The translations under genes were made by a program, and so were the position numbers. A stretch of 64,000 bases of DNA from Rhodobacterales bacterium HKCCA1288 (GTDB taxonomy: Bacteria; Pseudomonadota; Alphaproteobacteria; Rhodobacterales; Rhodobacteraceae), in NCBI GenBank assembly GCA_015693905.1, contig CP065161.1:2339001-2403000 (forward strand), given 5' to 3'. Positions within the stretch are counted from its first letter, which is position 1; the number at the start of each line of letters is the position of its first letter. The notes beneath the pieces were generated by a model. It saw only the letters and a list, made by a program, of their open reading frames with translations, was not told where the DNA came from and searched no databases. Below, piece after piece: positions 1 through 9,906 of this stretch.

Positions 1-541
1 AAAGGATTGGGCGAATAACCGGGGCAGCCCCTGCCGCATCTGCGGCCTTATGCGAGAGCGGCAAGGCTTTCATCGCGGCCAACCCCTCAACGCCCGATCC
101 GCGCGATAGGCGCATCAAAAAGGTTTCGGCCTGATCATCACGGGTATGGCCCACAAGGATCGCGCCAATTTCAGGCCGTTTGCGTCTGCGCCATTCTTGA
201 ACAAGACTATAGCGCGCAGCGCGCGCGGCGGCCTGTAAGTTGCCCACGCCATCCCATTTCCATTGCAAGGTGACGTGATCAATCCCAAGATCATGCGCGA
301 TTTTCGCCACCCCTTCCGCCTCGGCGGCGCTTTCGGGGCGTAGTCCGTGATCCACAGTAATCGCAATCAGCGTCACGGGGCCATTGTCAGGGTCTTGGCG
401 CATCTCTGCGGCCCAGTCATGGGCCAGCATCATCAAGGCAAGGCTATCGCTGCCACCTGAAACCATGATGGCCAAAACTGGCGGTAAAGGCGCGGGGCAT
501 AGCCGCGCCATCTCACTGTGAAATTTATCGCTCAGGCTCAA
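1..541 (-). CDS. tilS: tRNA(Ile)-lysidine synthase TilS, N-terminal part (runs off window)
   Basis: TilS uses ATP to convert cytidine 34 of the CAU-anticodon tRNA-Ile to lysidine, so that it reads AUA. About 180 N-terminal residues are visible. The PP-loop ATP-binding motif SGGSDS lies near residue 27 and is followed by LALMMLAHDW; further on come the segments DHGLRPES and GHTRDDQAET, both characteristic of the family. The chosen start is TTG at 541, which overlaps the TGA stop of cpoB; an ATG at 511 in the same frame is the alternative. The gene is last in the tol cluster, as in many Rhodobacteraceae. The C-terminal part lies outside the window. Confidence 0.93.
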   Translation of the reverse strand, partial: MSLSDKFHSEMARLCPAPLPPVLAIMVSGGSDSLALMMLAHDWAAEMRQDPDNGPVTLIAITVDHGLRPESAAEAEGVAKIAHDLGIDHVTLQWKWDGVGNLQAAARAARYSLVQEWRRRKRPEIGAILVGHTRDDQAETFLMRLSRGSGVEGLAAMKALPLSHKAADAAGAAPVIRPIL

Positions 542-1419
542 TTGCACGCAAGCGCCGCGCGCGTTGCTTCGGCAGTCGCAATTTCGCTGCGTGCCTCTGG
601 ATAGCGCGTAGCGACCTCCGACAGCGTGATACAGGCTTCCTCAATTTGGCCCAATTCGCCTAAGGATTGCCCAAGGCGGGCCAAGGCCGCAGGCGCGCGC
701 GCGCCATCGGGGCTGCCTGAGAAACTGTCAAGAAAGGCACGGGCTGCACGGCTCCAAGCCCCTTGCTGGACTTCGGCCTCACCGCGCAGGAAATGTGCTT
801 CGCCCGATAATGGGCCGCCCGGATAAGTTTCTGCGAAGCGGCTAAAGGCTTGCGCGGCCTCTGCCCAATTGCCCGCATCATAGGCCGCAAGGGCGCGGTC
901 AAAATCCGATTGTTCGGCAACGGCCAATTGCGGGCCATCGCTGGCCCCGCCGGTGCTTGGCGCGGGCGCAAGGGTGCTGCCTTGGCCCAAGGGCGTGCCT
1001 GTGTCCCCACTGGGGGCAACACCGCCCAAGGAGGGCGTATCGCCCAGCGTTGCGATATCGCAGTCAGGTTCCAATTCACACAGGCGGAATTCCAGATCAC
1101 CAATGCGGTTGGTGCCGTCCCCCACAATCGCCTCGATGCGCAATTGCAGCGTTTCGGTTGCGGCGGTCATACGGCGCAATTCCGCCTCAATGGCATCAAG
1201 CCGCGAAAGCGGGTTCGCCGTTCCTGCGGGCAGGCTTGGCCCGCCCGTTGTTGAGAGCTCAAGCCTGAGGCGCTGTATCTCGAAGTAAAGCACCGATAGC
1301 TCTTGCCGAATATCGGCAAGGCTTTGGGCTTGGTCAGTTTGGGCAAAGGCCGCTTGGGGGGGCATGCCGCCCCCAAGGCCAATGACCATAACCCCGCAGA
1401 TCAGCGCCCGCTTGAGCAT
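538..1419 (-). CDS. cpoB: Tol-Pal system coordinator CpoB (YbgF)
   Basis: This periplasmic protein coordinates Tol-Pal function with septal peptidoglycan synthesis. Residues 1-26 form a signal peptide ending near AFAQ. A coiled-coil-like segment, rich in Leu, Glu and Arg, spans about residues 30-100. It is followed by a Gly/Ser/Pro-rich linker (about 125-165) and a C-terminal TPR-type region (about 170-290) with the repeats YDAGNWAEAAQAF and SGEAHFLRGEAEVQQG. The length of 293 residues is normal. It lies directly after pal and its stop overlaps the TTG start of tilS. The family is clear from the architecture and operon position; the sequence outside the TPRs is poorly conserved in general. 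Confidence 0.93.
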   Translation of the reverse strand: MLKRALICGVMVIGLGGGMPPQAAFAQTDQAQSLADIRQELSVLYFEIQRLRLELSTTGGPSLPAGTANPLSRLDAIEAELRRMTAATETLQLRIEAIVGDGTNRIGDLEFRLCELEPDCDIATLGDTPSLGGVAPSGDTGTPLGQGSTLAPAPSTGGASDGPQLAVAEQSDFDRALAAYDAGNWAEAAQAFSRFAETYPGGPLSGEAHFLRGEAEVQQGAWSRAARAFLDSFSGSPDGARAPAALARLGQSLGELGQIEEACITLSEVATRYPEARSEIATAEATRAALACN

Positions 1420-1424
1420 ATCGT

Positions 1425-1922
1425 TTAGGCCCCCGCACCAGCGGCAATCACCGTCACCGCGCGGCGGTTGCGGCTATAGCACGCTTCGTTCGAGCAAATC
1501 TCAATCGGGCGCTCTTTACCATAAGAGATGGTCGACAGACGATTGGGCGCGACCCCACGGCTGATCAGATATTCCTGTGCCGATGCCGCGCGGCGCGCGC
1601 CAAGCGCAAGGTTATACTCGCGCGTGCCTTGTTCATCCGCGTGACCCTCGATAATCGCGGTGTAGTTTGGGTTGCTCAACAGCCAGTTTGCCTGTTGGTC
1701 TAGGGTCGCAATTGCCTCAGCCGACAGGTTCGATTGATCGACCGCAAAGAACACGCGGTCACCAATGGTTTGGTTGAAATATTCGGGGCTTGCAGGGTCG
1801 TAATTCCCGCCTGCGCCAGCGCCATATTGGCCACTTGCACCATTGCCGCCAAGCCCTGCTTGCGAACAGGCTGCAAGACCAAGCATCGCAACCATCAAAG
1901 TTGATTTTACCAAAAGTTTCAT
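1425..1922 (-). CDS. pal: peptidoglycan-associated lipoprotein Pal
   Basis: Pal is the outer-membrane lipoprotein that binds peptidoglycan and TolB and drives outer-membrane constriction during division. The lipoprotein signal ends in the lipobox LAAC, with the lipidated Cys at residue 19. A Gly-rich linker (about 20-40) leads into an OmpA-type domain (about 50-160) containing the hallmark segments GHADEQGTREYNLALGARRA and ISYGKERPI. The length of 165 residues is typical. It sits between tolB (about 125 bases upstream) and cpoB (5 bases downstream), which fits the conserved Tol-Pal order. Confidence 0.97.
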   Translation of the reverse strand: MKLLVKSTLMVAMLGLAACSQAGLGGNGASGQYGAGAGGNYDPASPEYFNQTIGDRVFFAVDQSNLSAEAIATLDQQANWLLSNPNYTAIIEGHADEQGTREYNLALGARRAASAQEYLISRGVAPNRLSTISYGKERPIEICSNEACYSRNRRAVTVIAAGAGA

Positions 1923-2047
1923 CGTTTACATTCCTAAGACAGGGGGCAGGTCATTCCACCCCGATTGTGGGCACCGCTTTGGCCCTGTGTAACATGTCCA
2001 AAGCGCGTTGTGAATCGGGCATAATGATTTGGCCAATCACGTGCGGG

Positions 2048-3394
2048 TTATTGCAACAGCGGCGACCAAGCGGGATCGGACGCCATTCCTGGTGTCGCGA
2101 CACGCTGAAGGTTGCGCCCCGAAATATCGACCGAATAAAGCGCAGGCGCCCCATTTGTGCCTGCAGTTTCGCGGGTGAACATAACCACGCGCCCATTCGG
2201 CGCCCAAGTTGGCCCTTCATCAAGGAAAGACGCTGTCAAAAGACGCTCTTCGCTGCCATCAATGCGCATCACGCCGATATGGAACCGCCCTGCCTCTTGT
2301 TTGGTGAAGGCGATATAGTCGCCGCGCGGGCTCCAGACGGGGGTGCCATAACGACCACTGCCGCGGCTGATACGCTGCGCAGGGCCACCCGTGGCAGGCA
2401 TGATGTAAAGCTGCTGGTTGCCAGAGCGGTCGCTTTCAAACACGACTTGGCTGCCATCTGGTGAAAAGCTTGGCGCCGTTTCAATCGAAGGCGCTTCGGT
2501 CAAACGTGTCTGCGTGCCCGTGACCAAATCAAGCATATAAATATCGCTATTTCCGCCCCGTTCGACCGAAAACACAACGCGCTGCCCGTCAGGGGAATAG
2601 CGCGGGGCAAAGGTCATGGTTCCAGGAAGATCGGCCAAAGGACGGTGGGTCACGCTCGCAATATCCATCTGATAGATGCGCGGTGTGCCACTTTCATAGG
2701 ATGTATAGAGCAAGCTGCGCCCATCTGGCGAAAAGCGGGGCGCAAGAACAATCGCGCTGCTATCTGTTAGATATTGAACATTTGCGCCGTCATAATCCAT
2801 CAGGGCCAGACGCTTGAGCCGCGCGTTTTTGGGGCCTTCCTCGTTTATGAAGGCCACGCGTGTGTCGAAATATCCGCTTTCGCCTGTAATGCGGCTATAG
2901 ACTTGATCTGCCACCCGATGCGCCATGCGCCGCCATGTTTCGGGCGTTGCCACGAATTGCAGCCCATCCCCGAGTGGCAGTTGCGAGAACACATCAAAAA
3001 GCCGAAAACGCACAACCATCTGCCCCTCTGGGGTGCGGCCCACCGAGCCCGTGATCAGGGCTTGGGCATTGATGGCTTGCCAGTCGGCAAATTGCACGGG
3101 GCTGTCAAAACTGGTGATTGTGGAAATATGGGCCTCGGCTGGGATTTCGCGAAACAGGCCTGTGCCACGCAGATCGGCGGCAATCACCCGCGTGATATCT
3201 TGGGCGGCATCAGCCATATCAGGCGTGTCCGCGATAAAGACGGGCAGGGCAAAGGGGAGCGGCTCAATCACACCTTCGGTGATCTCAATGCGCAAAGGCC
3301 CGCCTGCACCTTGGGCCCATGCGGGTAGGCTGCTTGCGCCAAGCGCAAGGCACAGCCCCAAGCCGCGAAAAACTGTAATCAACTGCGCCTTCAT
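2048..3394 (-). CDS. tolB: Tol-Pal translocation protein TolB
   Basis: TolB is a periplasmic beta-propeller protein linking TolA and Pal. A signal peptide covers about residues 1-27 (cleavage after AWAQ). The N-terminal alpha/beta domain spans roughly 30-170. It is followed by propeller repeats with recurring SPDG-type blades ([64 protein letters not shown]) over about 210-445. The 448-residue length is usual for alphaproteobacteria. The start overlaps the tolA stop by four bases (ATGA), so the two are probably translationally coupled. Confidence 0.97.
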   Translation of the reverse strand: MKAQLITVFRGLGLCLALGASSLPAWAQGAGGPLRIEITEGVIEPLPFALPVFIADTPDMADAAQDITRVIAADLRGTGLFREIPAEAHISTITSFDSPVQFADWQAINAQALITGSVGRTPEGQMVVRFRLFDVFSQLPLGDGLQFVATPETWRRMAHRVADQVYSRITGESGYFDTRVAFINEEGPKNARLKRLALMDYDGANVQYLTDSSAIVLAPRFSPDGRSLLYTSYESGTPRIYQMDIASVTHRPLADLPGTMTFAPRYSPDGQRVVFSVERGGNSDIYMLDLVTGTQTRLTEAPSIETAPSFSPDGSQVVFESDRSGNQQLYIMPATGGPAQRISRGSGRYGTPVWSPRGDYIAFTKQEAGRFHIGVMRIDGSEERLLTASFLDEGPTWAPNGRVVMFTRETAGTNGAPALYSVDISGRNLQRVATPGMASDPAWSPLLQ

Positions 3395-4401
3395 CTCAGC
3401 CTCATCTGTTCAGGGTTGAAGACCATCTCGATGGTTTGCCATTGGTCGTATTTTTCCGGGGGCAGGTTAAACCCGTTTGCGCCACAGCGCAAAATTGCAC
3501 GGCGTCCTGCTTCAAATGCTTGGGAGACCGATGCATCCGAGCCACCAGAACTGTCGATCATTCGGATAGACCCCGCATCTGGCCGCCCATCTTGGCCCAA
3601 GGTGACCGAGATGGTGACAATTGTGCGCTGCGCTTCGGAGGATAGCGCGCCCACATTCCAACAGGCGCGCACATCGGCGATCAAACCATCCACCTCGCCA
3701 CTGCTGAGGGGCGGGCCAGAGGGGACGGAGGGTGTCGCAGGGGCGCTGACCGCATCTGCAACCGCCGCCGCAATCGCATCAACGAGCGGGTCAGCAGGTT
3801 CAGGCGCGGGTTCAGGTTCAGGCTGCGGCTCTGGTTCGGGTGTTGGTTCGGGTGTGGGGCGCTGTGGCCGTGCGGTCGGCACTGGTGACGCAATCGGTGC
3901 AAGGCTTGCCGCGGGTGTTTCGGCCTCTGTTACGATCTGGGTCGTTGCGGCTTCGGGGGCTTGGGCCACCTCTTGTTCAACGGGTGTTTCACTTTGCGTA
4001 TCAGGCTCAGGGGTTGCCTCGACAACAGTCGGCGCGATTTCGGCATCAGGCGGCGGTGCGGGCGCGGGTGTTGGTGCCACGCGCGGCGCGGCCTCAGGTG
4101 TTGGCGTGTCTGACGGGGGCGCATCCTCCGCACCCAAAGGGGGCGCGCTGATTTCTGGGGGCTGTGGTTGCACCTCGGGTTGCGGTGCGGGGTCTGGCGT
4201 TGGCTCTGGCGCAGGTTCGGGCGCAGGTGGCAGGCTCGCCGCTTGGGTGAGTTCCTCAAATTCAGCGGTTGAGATGATTTGAACGCCCGTCACCTGAAAA
4301 TCGGTTTCCGTGTTGCGGTGAAACAAAATATCTCCAAACGCCACCCATAAGAGCAGCGCGATGTGCAGCCCAGCCGAGACATAAAGCTCCCGCCGCATCA
4401 A
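3391..4401 (-). CDS. tolA: TolA-like energy-transducing protein
   Basis: TolA spans the periplasm and transmits proton-motive force from TolQR to the outer membrane. One N-terminal membrane segment (about 8-27) is followed by a long low-complexity stretch rich in Pro, Glu and Ala (about 55-225), and a C-terminal TonB/TolA-like domain (about 235-330) with the segment [20 protein letters not shown]. The repeat-rich middle replaces the Lys/Ala-rich helix of enterobacterial TolA and resembles TonB. Position between tolR and tolB identifies it as TolA rather than TonB. It lies 2 bases after tolR and overlaps tolB by four. Confidence 0.9.
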   Translation of the reverse strand: MMRRELYVSAGLHIALLLWVAFGDILFHRNTETDFQVTGVQIISTAEFEELTQAASLPPAPEPAPEPTPDPAPQPEVQPQPPEISAPPLGAEDAPPSDTPTPEAAPRVAPTPAPAPPPDAEIAPTVVEATPEPDTQSETPVEQEVAQAPEAATTQIVTEAETPAASLAPIASPVPTARPQRPTPEPTPEPEPQPEPEPAPEPADPLVDAIAAAVADAVSAPATPSVPSGPPLSSGEVDGLIADVRACWNVGALSSEAQRTIVTISVTLGQDGRPDAGSIRMIDSSGGSDASVSQAFEAGRRAILRCGANGFNLPPEKYDQWQTIEMVFNPEQMRLR

Positions 4402-4403
4402 AC

Positions 4404-4895
4404 TTACCCCTCAGGCCCGCTGCCCGCCGCGCCATCCAGCGCAGGCCCGCCCGCATCGGTCACAAGGCCAATTTCGCGAAAGCCGCCCGCATTCAGCGCG
4501 CCCATGATTTGCATCACTTGCTCATAGGAAATCGCGCCATCCGCGCGTAGGAAAATGCGCGTGCTGTCGCGCTCACCTGCAATGGCCAACAGCCGCGTGA
4601 CCAGTTCATCCCGCGAAACTTCGGTGGTTTGGATCATCACCCGCCCATCGGGGGCGATGGTTACAGTGAGCGGTTCTTCTTCCTCACTCGGCAGGGCTTC
4701 TGCGGCAGTGTCTGGCAGGTTAATCGGCACACCAACAGTCATCAACGGGGCGGCCACCATAAAGATGATCAAAAGGCACAACATCACGTCCACGAAAGGC
4801 GTGACGTTGATTTCGGACATGGCGCGGCTGCTGCCCGCCCGTCTGCGGCCGCGTCTGCGACCGCCGCCCGATTTTTGCGCAACCGAGGCCCCCAT
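4404..4895 (-). CDS. tolR: Tol-Pal proton channel subunit TolR
   Basis: This ExbD/TolR-family protein forms the proton channel with TolQ in the inner membrane. A basic N-terminus (about 10-22, RRRGRRR) precedes the family core SEINVTPFVDVMLCLLIIF at about 27-45, whose Asp in FVDVML is the conserved proton-path residue. A periplasmic domain of about 90 residues follows. The C-terminal tail (GGPALDGAAGSGPEG) is low-complexity. The start overlaps the tolQ stop by a single base. Confidence 0.97.
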   Translation of the reverse strand: MGASVAQKSGGGRRRGRRRAGSSRAMSEINVTPFVDVMLCLLIIFMVAAPLMTVGVPINLPDTAAEALPSEEEEPLTVTIAPDGRVMIQTTEVSRDELVTRLLAIAGERDSTRIFLRADGAISYEQVMQIMGALNAGGFREIGLVTDAGGPALDGAAGSGPEG

Positions 4896-5587
4896 CAGTC
4901 AAGCTGCCTTGACAGGAGGGTGGAGAACTCATCTGCAAAGCTCTCATAGCCTGCAATGATCCGATCTGAGTCGGACGACAGTTTGTTGTAGAAAATCACG
5001 GCAGGGATCGCGGCCAATAGGCCAAGACCTGTAGCCAGTAGGGCCTCGGCAATACCAGGCGCCACAACGGCAAGGGATGTGTTGCCAGAAATCGCGATTT
5101 CTTGGAAGGATCGCATGATCCCCCAAACTGTGCCAAAGAGGCCAACAAATGGTGCCGTTGCGCCTGTTGTGGCAAGGAAGGTCAAGCCTGCGGTTAGGCG
5201 CTCTGCTTCGCGGGCAATCGCCACATCCATTGAGCGATCCACGCGCTGCTGCACTCCAGGGATGAGCGCGCCATCGTCACGCAGCGAGTTGCGCCATTCG
5301 GCCATGCCCGCCACAAAGACACGTTCCGCGGCTGATTGCGGGCTTTCGGCGATTTGATCATAGAGCAAATCAAGCGGCTGACCCGACCAAAACGCTGCGT
5401 CAAAATCCGCTGTGTTTTGCCTTGCGCGGCGATAAATCCGAAATTTGTTAATCGTGATCGCCCAGACCCAAACTGAGGCCACGATCAGTGCGATCATCAC
5501 GGCCTGCACAATAAAGGATGCGCGGAAAAACAGCGCCATGAGGGTGAAATCAGCCTCTTGCGCCATGCTAAGCGTTGTAGCGTCCAT
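4895..5587 (-). CDS. tolQ: Tol-Pal proton channel subunit TolQ
   Basis: TolQ is the MotA/TolQ/ExbB-family inner-membrane protein of the Tol motor. The chosen start is the ATG at 5587 (MDATTLSMAQ), giving 230 residues, the usual family length; the open frame extends further upstream but that part is charged and unlike TolQ. Three membrane segments are visible, near residues 13-38, 140-160 and 170-195. The last two contain the family signatures GLFGTVWGIM and PGIAEALLATGLGLLAAIPAV. It heads the tol block, about 180 bases downstream of ybgC. Confidence 0.96.
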   Translation of the reverse strand: MDATTLSMAQEADFTLMALFFRASFIVQAVMIALIVASVWVWAITINKFRIYRRARQNTADFDAAFWSGQPLDLLYDQIAESPQSAAERVFVAGMAEWRNSLRDDGALIPGVQQRVDRSMDVAIAREAERLTAGLTFLATTGATAPFVGLFGTVWGIMRSFQEIAISGNTSLAVVAPGIAEALLATGLGLLAAIPAVIFYNKLSSDSDRIIAGYESFADEFSTLLSRQLD

Positions 5588-5769
5588 GCCCGTTCTTTCT
5601 ATTTGCCTCGATGCCCGACCTTGCCTTTTGGGCAAAGCACCCCCAAATCGGCGCCGTTCTTTTTGCGGCACTCAGTATGGGGTCACATTCCCCTATATCA
5701 GGTTCAAAATCACTTGGGAATGGGCGCGCGCTCAAGCCCGCGTGATTGGCAAATCCTTGCGCTCAGGGC

Positions 5770-6165
5770 TTAGCAGAATTTCGACAGCATTTCGGGCGGC
5801 AGTTTCGCCACGCCGCCTTGACCATTGATGGTGGCGAGGGTGACTTTGGCGGCAAAGATCACGGTGCCTGCGCGCATGACATCTTGGCTCAATTCCAAGC
5901 GCACAGGGCTTGCGCGCAGAATTTTGGTTTCAACCACCAATTCATCATCGAATTTTGCGGGCGCGCGGTAATCAGCCTCAACGCGGCGCACGGCAAATAC
6001 GATATCTTGGGTGGCCTTTAGCGCCGCTTGATCAATGCCAAGGTCGCGCACCATCTCGCTGCGGGCGCGCTCGATGAATTTTAGGTAATTGGCATAATAG
6101 ACGATCCCCGCCAGATCGGTATCTTCGTAATAAACACGGATGGGCCAGTGATGCGTCATGCTCAA
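5770..6165 (-). CDS. ybgC: acyl-CoA thioesterase YbgC
   Basis: This hotdog-fold thioesterase is associated with the Tol-Pal cluster and acts on acyl-CoA or acyl-ACP near the inner membrane. The active-site segment YYEDTDLAGIVYYANYLKF (about residues 12-30) contains the catalytic Asp typical of the 4HBT/YbgC group. The 131-residue length is normal. A second Met three codons in (MTHHW) is an alternative start. The gene overlaps the upstream unknown gene by four bases. Confidence 0.95.
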   Translation of the reverse strand: MSMTHHWPIRVYYEDTDLAGIVYYANYLKFIERARSEMVRDLGIDQAALKATQDIVFAVRRVEADYRAPAKFDDELVVETKILRASPVRLELSQDVMRAGTVIFAAKVTLATINGQGGVAKLPPEMLSKFC

Positions 6166-6797
6166 TTTCTATGCTCCAAGACAGCCACCCGTGCCGCCAT
6201 GCGTAGGCCATGCGTGCTGTCTTGCGCACAGACGGGCATCACAGGATCATAGCCTGCACGAATAATCGCTGCAATTTCAGGTTTCAGGCGCGCCGCGCCA
6301 TCCGTCCCTGCGGCCAGTGGGGAGTGCCCTAGAAAGGCTTGATCCGACCAAAGTAAAATCGTCTGCACCGCTTGTGACAGCGCGATGGTATCGGCGGGCA
6401 GACGCGATAAATCCGCATCCATGCGCACAAAAACAAAGGCCGCTTTGATGCCACCATCGGCATCAAACCGAAATGCGCGATATTGATTGGCATCTACCGA
6501 TTTGAGCCGCGCAATGATCTCGGCCAAATCGGGCAGCAGGCGATCCATATTGGGTGTGGCAAGCACCTCGTCCCAATCACGGATGAAAAACATCATGAAA
6601 TTCGCGCCCAGTTCGGGATCTGTCTCGGCCATCTGGTGGCCGGCGAGTGCGACAACCGCCTCAAGCGCGCCCTTGACGATGGACACGGTCGCATCCTCAA
6701 CCCCAAACACTACAGGGGCGATAGGCCGACCCCAACGGGCGAAGAGATAGCTGCCATCAGCGCGGGTGAAATAGGGTGTGACTGCATCTTGGGTCAT
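6162..6797 (-). CDS. conserved hypothetical protein, 211 residues
   Basis: I do not recognise this protein. It shows no signal peptide or membrane segment and has a balanced soluble composition. The opening segment YLFARWGRPIAPVVFGVEDA and the central stretch GANFMMFFIRDWDEVL look conserved-domain-like rather than random. It lies 42 bases downstream of the selD fusion and overlaps ybgC by four bases, so it is probably co-transcribed with both. Coding status is supported by codon usage matching its neighbours and by the tight overlap. No function can be assigned. Confidence 0.82.
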   Translation of the reverse strand: MTQDAVTPYFTRADGSYLFARWGRPIAPVVFGVEDATVSIVKGALEAVVALAGHQMAETDPELGANFMMFFIRDWDEVLATPNMDRLLPDLAEIIARLKSVDANQYRAFRFDADGGIKAAFVFVRMDADLSRLPADTIALSQAVQTILLWSDQAFLGHSPLAAGTDGAARLKPEIAAIIRAGYDPVMPVCAQDSTHGLRMAARVAVLEHRN

Positions 6798-6839
6798 AGG
6801 CCACGGGATTAGCGGCTTGGGGGCTGTGGTTCAATCCCC

Positions 6840-9020
6840 TCAACTGATCTCAAGCCTGCCAGTTTGATCCGTTATCTCGCCAATAACCCATCCGGTGTGG
6901 CCTGTGGCCTGAAGTCCCGCTTGCACCTCTGGCAGGGCGGTTTGGGGCAAGGCTGCCAAAAGCCCGCCTGCGGTTTGAGGATCAAATAACAAATCGGCGT
7001 GCGGGCCCGATGTGGTGCCCCGTATTTGCCCCAAAAGATGCGCGCGGGTTTGCGGGTAGAGGGTCGATTGAAACCCCGCTGCCGCCAAATGAAGCGCGCC
7101 TTGATAGAGAGGAATTCGATCAAGCCAAATCTGCGCCCCCACGCCCGAGGCGCGGGCGATATTCATGATATGGCCTGCAAGGCCGAACCCCGTCACATCG
7201 GTCATGGCGCAGGCATGGGGGGCGAGAATATCCGCCACCGCCCCCTGCGGTGTCGTAAGCCCCTGATAAAGCCGCGCAATGTCGCGGCCCTTTGCCAATC
7301 CTTGCATCTCTGCCGCCAGAAGAACCCCTGTGCCAATGGGTTTGGTCAGGATCAGCGCATCCCCTGCTTGCGCCCCCGTAAGTCCGATTGCGCGATCTGC
7401 AACAAGACCTGTGACTGTGAACCCGATGCTCAGTTCCGCCCCCGCCGCACTATGGCCGCCGATAATATCGGCCCCTGCCGCTGACATCACCTCGGCGGCG
7501 GCTGACATGATTTCGGTCAACCAAGCACTTTGCAGCGGTTCTGATAAGGGGGGCAGGGTGATCATTGCCAAGGCCGATTGCGGGGCGGCCCCCATGGCCC
7601 AAATGTCGCCAAGTGCGTGAATGGCAGTGATGCGCGCCATCACTGCAGGGTCATTGCAAAACGCGCGCAGATGATCTGTGCTGATCACTTGGCGCGCGCC
7701 GCCCATATGCAGCACCGCCGCATCATCCCCCCGCCCAATCTCAATGTCTTTGCGGTGGGTTGGGGGTGGGGGCAGGGCGGCCTCAAGCGCGGCTTGGCCC
7801 AGTTTCGCGCCACAGCCGCCGCATTGCGGTTTTGGCCCCATGGCCTCGATTATGCCAAGTGCGTGGTCTTGTGGCGGTTGCGGTCGTGCCGCCATCTCAG
7901 GCAACTGCGTCAGCTGTTGCATGAACTTGCGATCAATTTGGTCTTTCCACGTCCACAGAAAGGGAAAGGATGCAGCCACCCTCCCGCGCGTGGCAATGGC
8001 CCGCTTATCGCCCAAGGAAATCAGCTTGAGATAATGGCGTTGCGGCTGGTAGGTGCGCAAACTGCGCCCCATCGCAGCCGCGCGCAGATTGTGAAACAGG
8101 GGCTTTGCCGCGCGCACCGCATAAACGCCCGCCTTACTGCGGGGGGCATGATCAAAATGCGCGCAATCCCCTGTCGCGAAAATATCGGGGTCTGTCACGC
8201 TGCGCAGATCGGCGCCCACGCGGATGAACCCATCTTTCAGGGCAAGCCCTGTCTGTGCCAGCCACGGATGCGCCCGCGCGCCTGCCGCGCCAAGGATCAA
8301 ATCAAAGGGCAGCGGAGGCTCATCCCGCAGATGGATCATTTGCGCGGTGATCTCGGTGATCTCAACGCCCTCGCGCAGGGTAATATTTTGGGTGCGCAAG
8401 TCTTGTCGCAAAAGCCGTGCCGCGCGCGAAGGCAATTCTTGCAACGCTTGTGCCCGCTCAAATATCGTCACCTCGGGCTTGCGCCCTGTGGCGCGCAGGC
8501 GGTGCGCCACGGCCATGGCGACCTCACCCCCCGCAATTCCGCCGCCGATAAGGGCGATGCGCGCAGGATTGGGCGCTTGGTTTAGAAAGCCCTCCCATGC
8601 GGCTGCAAACCCCTCGAGAGGTTTGACGGGCAAAGCATGATCTGCAAAGCCTGCTAAGGCGGGCATATCAGTCGTAATGCCAATATCAATCGACATTATG
8701 TCATAGGAAATAGACCTGCCCCCCGCGAGATGCAGGCGTTTTTCCGCTCGATCAATCCCAATGGCGGGGGCAAGGATGAGGCGGGCATTGGCGAAACGGG
8801 CAAGGCGAACCAGATCAATCTCGATTTCGTCTTGTTGGTAATGCCCTGCAATCGCACCGGGCAGCATCCCTGAATAGGCCGCCGTTGGGTTTGGCGAGAC
8901 AAGGGTCAAGCGTGCACCCGCAAGTGGCTGCATCCCCCACATGCGCGCGACCAGCGCGTGACTATGCCCGCCCCCCACAAGCACAATTTCGCGGGTCACG
9001 GGCCAAGCGGTGGGGGTCAT
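6840..9020 (-). CDS. selD: FAD-dependent pyridine-nucleotide oxidoreductase fused to selenide, water dikinase SelD
   Basis: The C-terminal half (about residues 395-726) is a full selenophosphate synthase, which makes selenophosphate from selenide and ATP. Its active-site loop GGCGAKL places Cys403 and Lys406 with the same spacing as Cys17 and Lys20 of E. coli SelD; GRGDDAAV and [16 protein letters not shown] are further family segments. The N-terminal half (about 1-385) is an NDH-2-like flavoprotein with the FAD motif VGGGHSH near residue 15, a second dinucleotide motif GGGIAGGE near 180 and [11 protein letters not shown] near 285. Such fusions are known in bacteria. The flavoprotein is presumed to supply reduced selenium, but this is inference. 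No selA, selB or mnmH is in the window. It overlaps truA by four bases. Confidence 0.95.
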   Translation of the reverse strand: MTPTAWPVTREIVLVGGGHSHALVARMWGMQPLAGARLTLVSPNPTAAYSGMLPGAIAGHYQQDEIEIDLVRLARFANARLILAPAIGIDRAEKRLHLAGGRSISYDIMSIDIGITTDMPALAGFADHALPVKPLEGFAAAWEGFLNQAPNPARIALIGGGIAGGEVAMAVAHRLRATGRKPEVTIFERAQALQELPSRAARLLRQDLRTQNITLREGVEITEITAQMIHLRDEPPLPFDLILGAAGARAHPWLAQTGLALKDGFIRVGADLRSVTDPDIFATGDCAHFDHAPRSKAGVYAVRAAKPLFHNLRAAAMGRSLRTYQPQRHYLKLISLGDKRAIATRGRVAASFPFLWTWKDQIDRKFMQQLTQLPEMAARPQPPQDHALGIIEAMGPKPQCGGCGAKLGQAALEAALPPPPTHRKDIEIGRGDDAAVLHMGGARQVISTDHLRAFCNDPAVMARITAIHALGDIWAMGAAPQSALAMITLPPLSEPLQSAWLTEIMSAAAEVMSAAGADIIGGHSAAGAELSIGFTVTGLVADRAIGLTGAQAGDALILTKPIGTGVLLAAEMQGLAKGRDIARLYQGLTTPQGAVADILAPHACAMTDVTGFGLAGHIMNIARASGVGAQIWLDRIPLYQGALHLAAAGFQSTLYPQTRAHLLGQIRGTTSGPHADLLFDPQTAGGLLAALPQTALPEVQAGLQATGHTGWVIGEITDQTGRLEIS

Positions 9021-9796
9021 GATCCTTGACCCCTAAACGGATCATCTGGATACCCCACGCCCGTCAAGATTAATCCATCTGGCGGTGCAACAGGGCCGCA
9101 GGCGGCCCGATCGCGCGCCTCTAGGCTGATGCGCACATCGTCAGGCGCCCATGATCCCGCCCCAACCCGCTCAAGCGTGCCGACAATCGAGCGCACTTGA
9201 TTATGCAGGAACGAGCGCGCGCGCAGGTGAAATTGAAATTCGACCGCATCGCCGCGCGGGAAGGCCTCAATCCGTATCTCATCAAGGGTTTTGATGGGTG
9301 ATTTTGCCTGACAGATAGAGGCACGGAAGGTTGTGAAATCATGCTTGCCGATCAAATGGCGCGCGGCTTCTTGCATGGCGGCAAGATCAAGGGGCTGCTT
9401 GACGGCCCATGCCTGCCCCACATCAAGGGTCAAGGGCGCGCGGCGGTTGATCAGCCGATAGGTATAGCGCCGTTCAACTGCGGAAAACCGCGCGTGCCAA
9501 TCCTCTGACACGGGCGCACAGGCCACAATCGCCACGGGCAAGGGTTTCAAATGATAATTCAGCGCCTCGGACAGGCGAAAGGGCTGCCATTCTTGGGCCA
9601 TGTCGCATTGGGCAACCTGACCCGTGGCATGAACGCCCGCATCTGTGCGCCCTGCCGCAGCGATGGAGGGCACATCCGCCTCAAGCTGTGCAAGCGCAGC
9701 CTCAATCGCACCCTGCACTGAGGGTTGATCAGCCTGACGTTGCCACCCCGCAAAGGGGCGACCATCATATTCGACTTTGAGCGCATAACGGGCCAT
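9017..9796 (-). CDS. truA: tRNA pseudouridine(38-40) synthase TruA
   Basis: TruA isomerises uridines 38-40 in the anticodon arm. The chosen start is the ATG at 9796 ([21 protein letters not shown]), which begins at the conserved family N-terminus; the frame is open for 14 more codons upstream. The catalytic Asp lies in [14 protein letters not shown], near residue 50, and the segments [12 protein letters not shown] and [13 protein letters not shown] are typical. Its length of 259 residues is normal. Its stop overlaps the start of the selD fusion by four bases, suggesting co-transcription. Confidence 0.96.
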   Translation of the reverse strand: MARYALKVEYDGRPFAGWQRQADQPSVQGAIEAALAQLEADVPSIAAAGRTDAGVHATGQVAQCDMAQEWQPFRLSEALNYHLKPLPVAIVACAPVSEDWHARFSAVERRYTYRLINRRAPLTLDVGQAWAVKQPLDLAAMQEAARHLIGKHDFTTFRASICQAKSPIKTLDEIRIEAFPRGDAVEFQFHLRARSFLHNQVRSIVGTLERVGAGSWAPDDVRISLEARDRAACGPVAPPDGLILTGVGYPDDPFRGQGS

Positions 9797-9906
9797 GGCT
9801 TTGGCTAGCGGAAACGCGCGCGCCATGCAATTGCCCATAACCCCCTATCCATGGCGGCTTTGGCATCCTATCTTTGCGCAAGGCATCAGATGGGGGCAGG
9901 CCAAGC

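Noticed and set aside
3416-4282. Long Gly/Ser-rich open frame opposite tolA.
   Set aside because: It mirrors the Pro/Glu-rich repeats of tolA on the opposite strand and has no family features.
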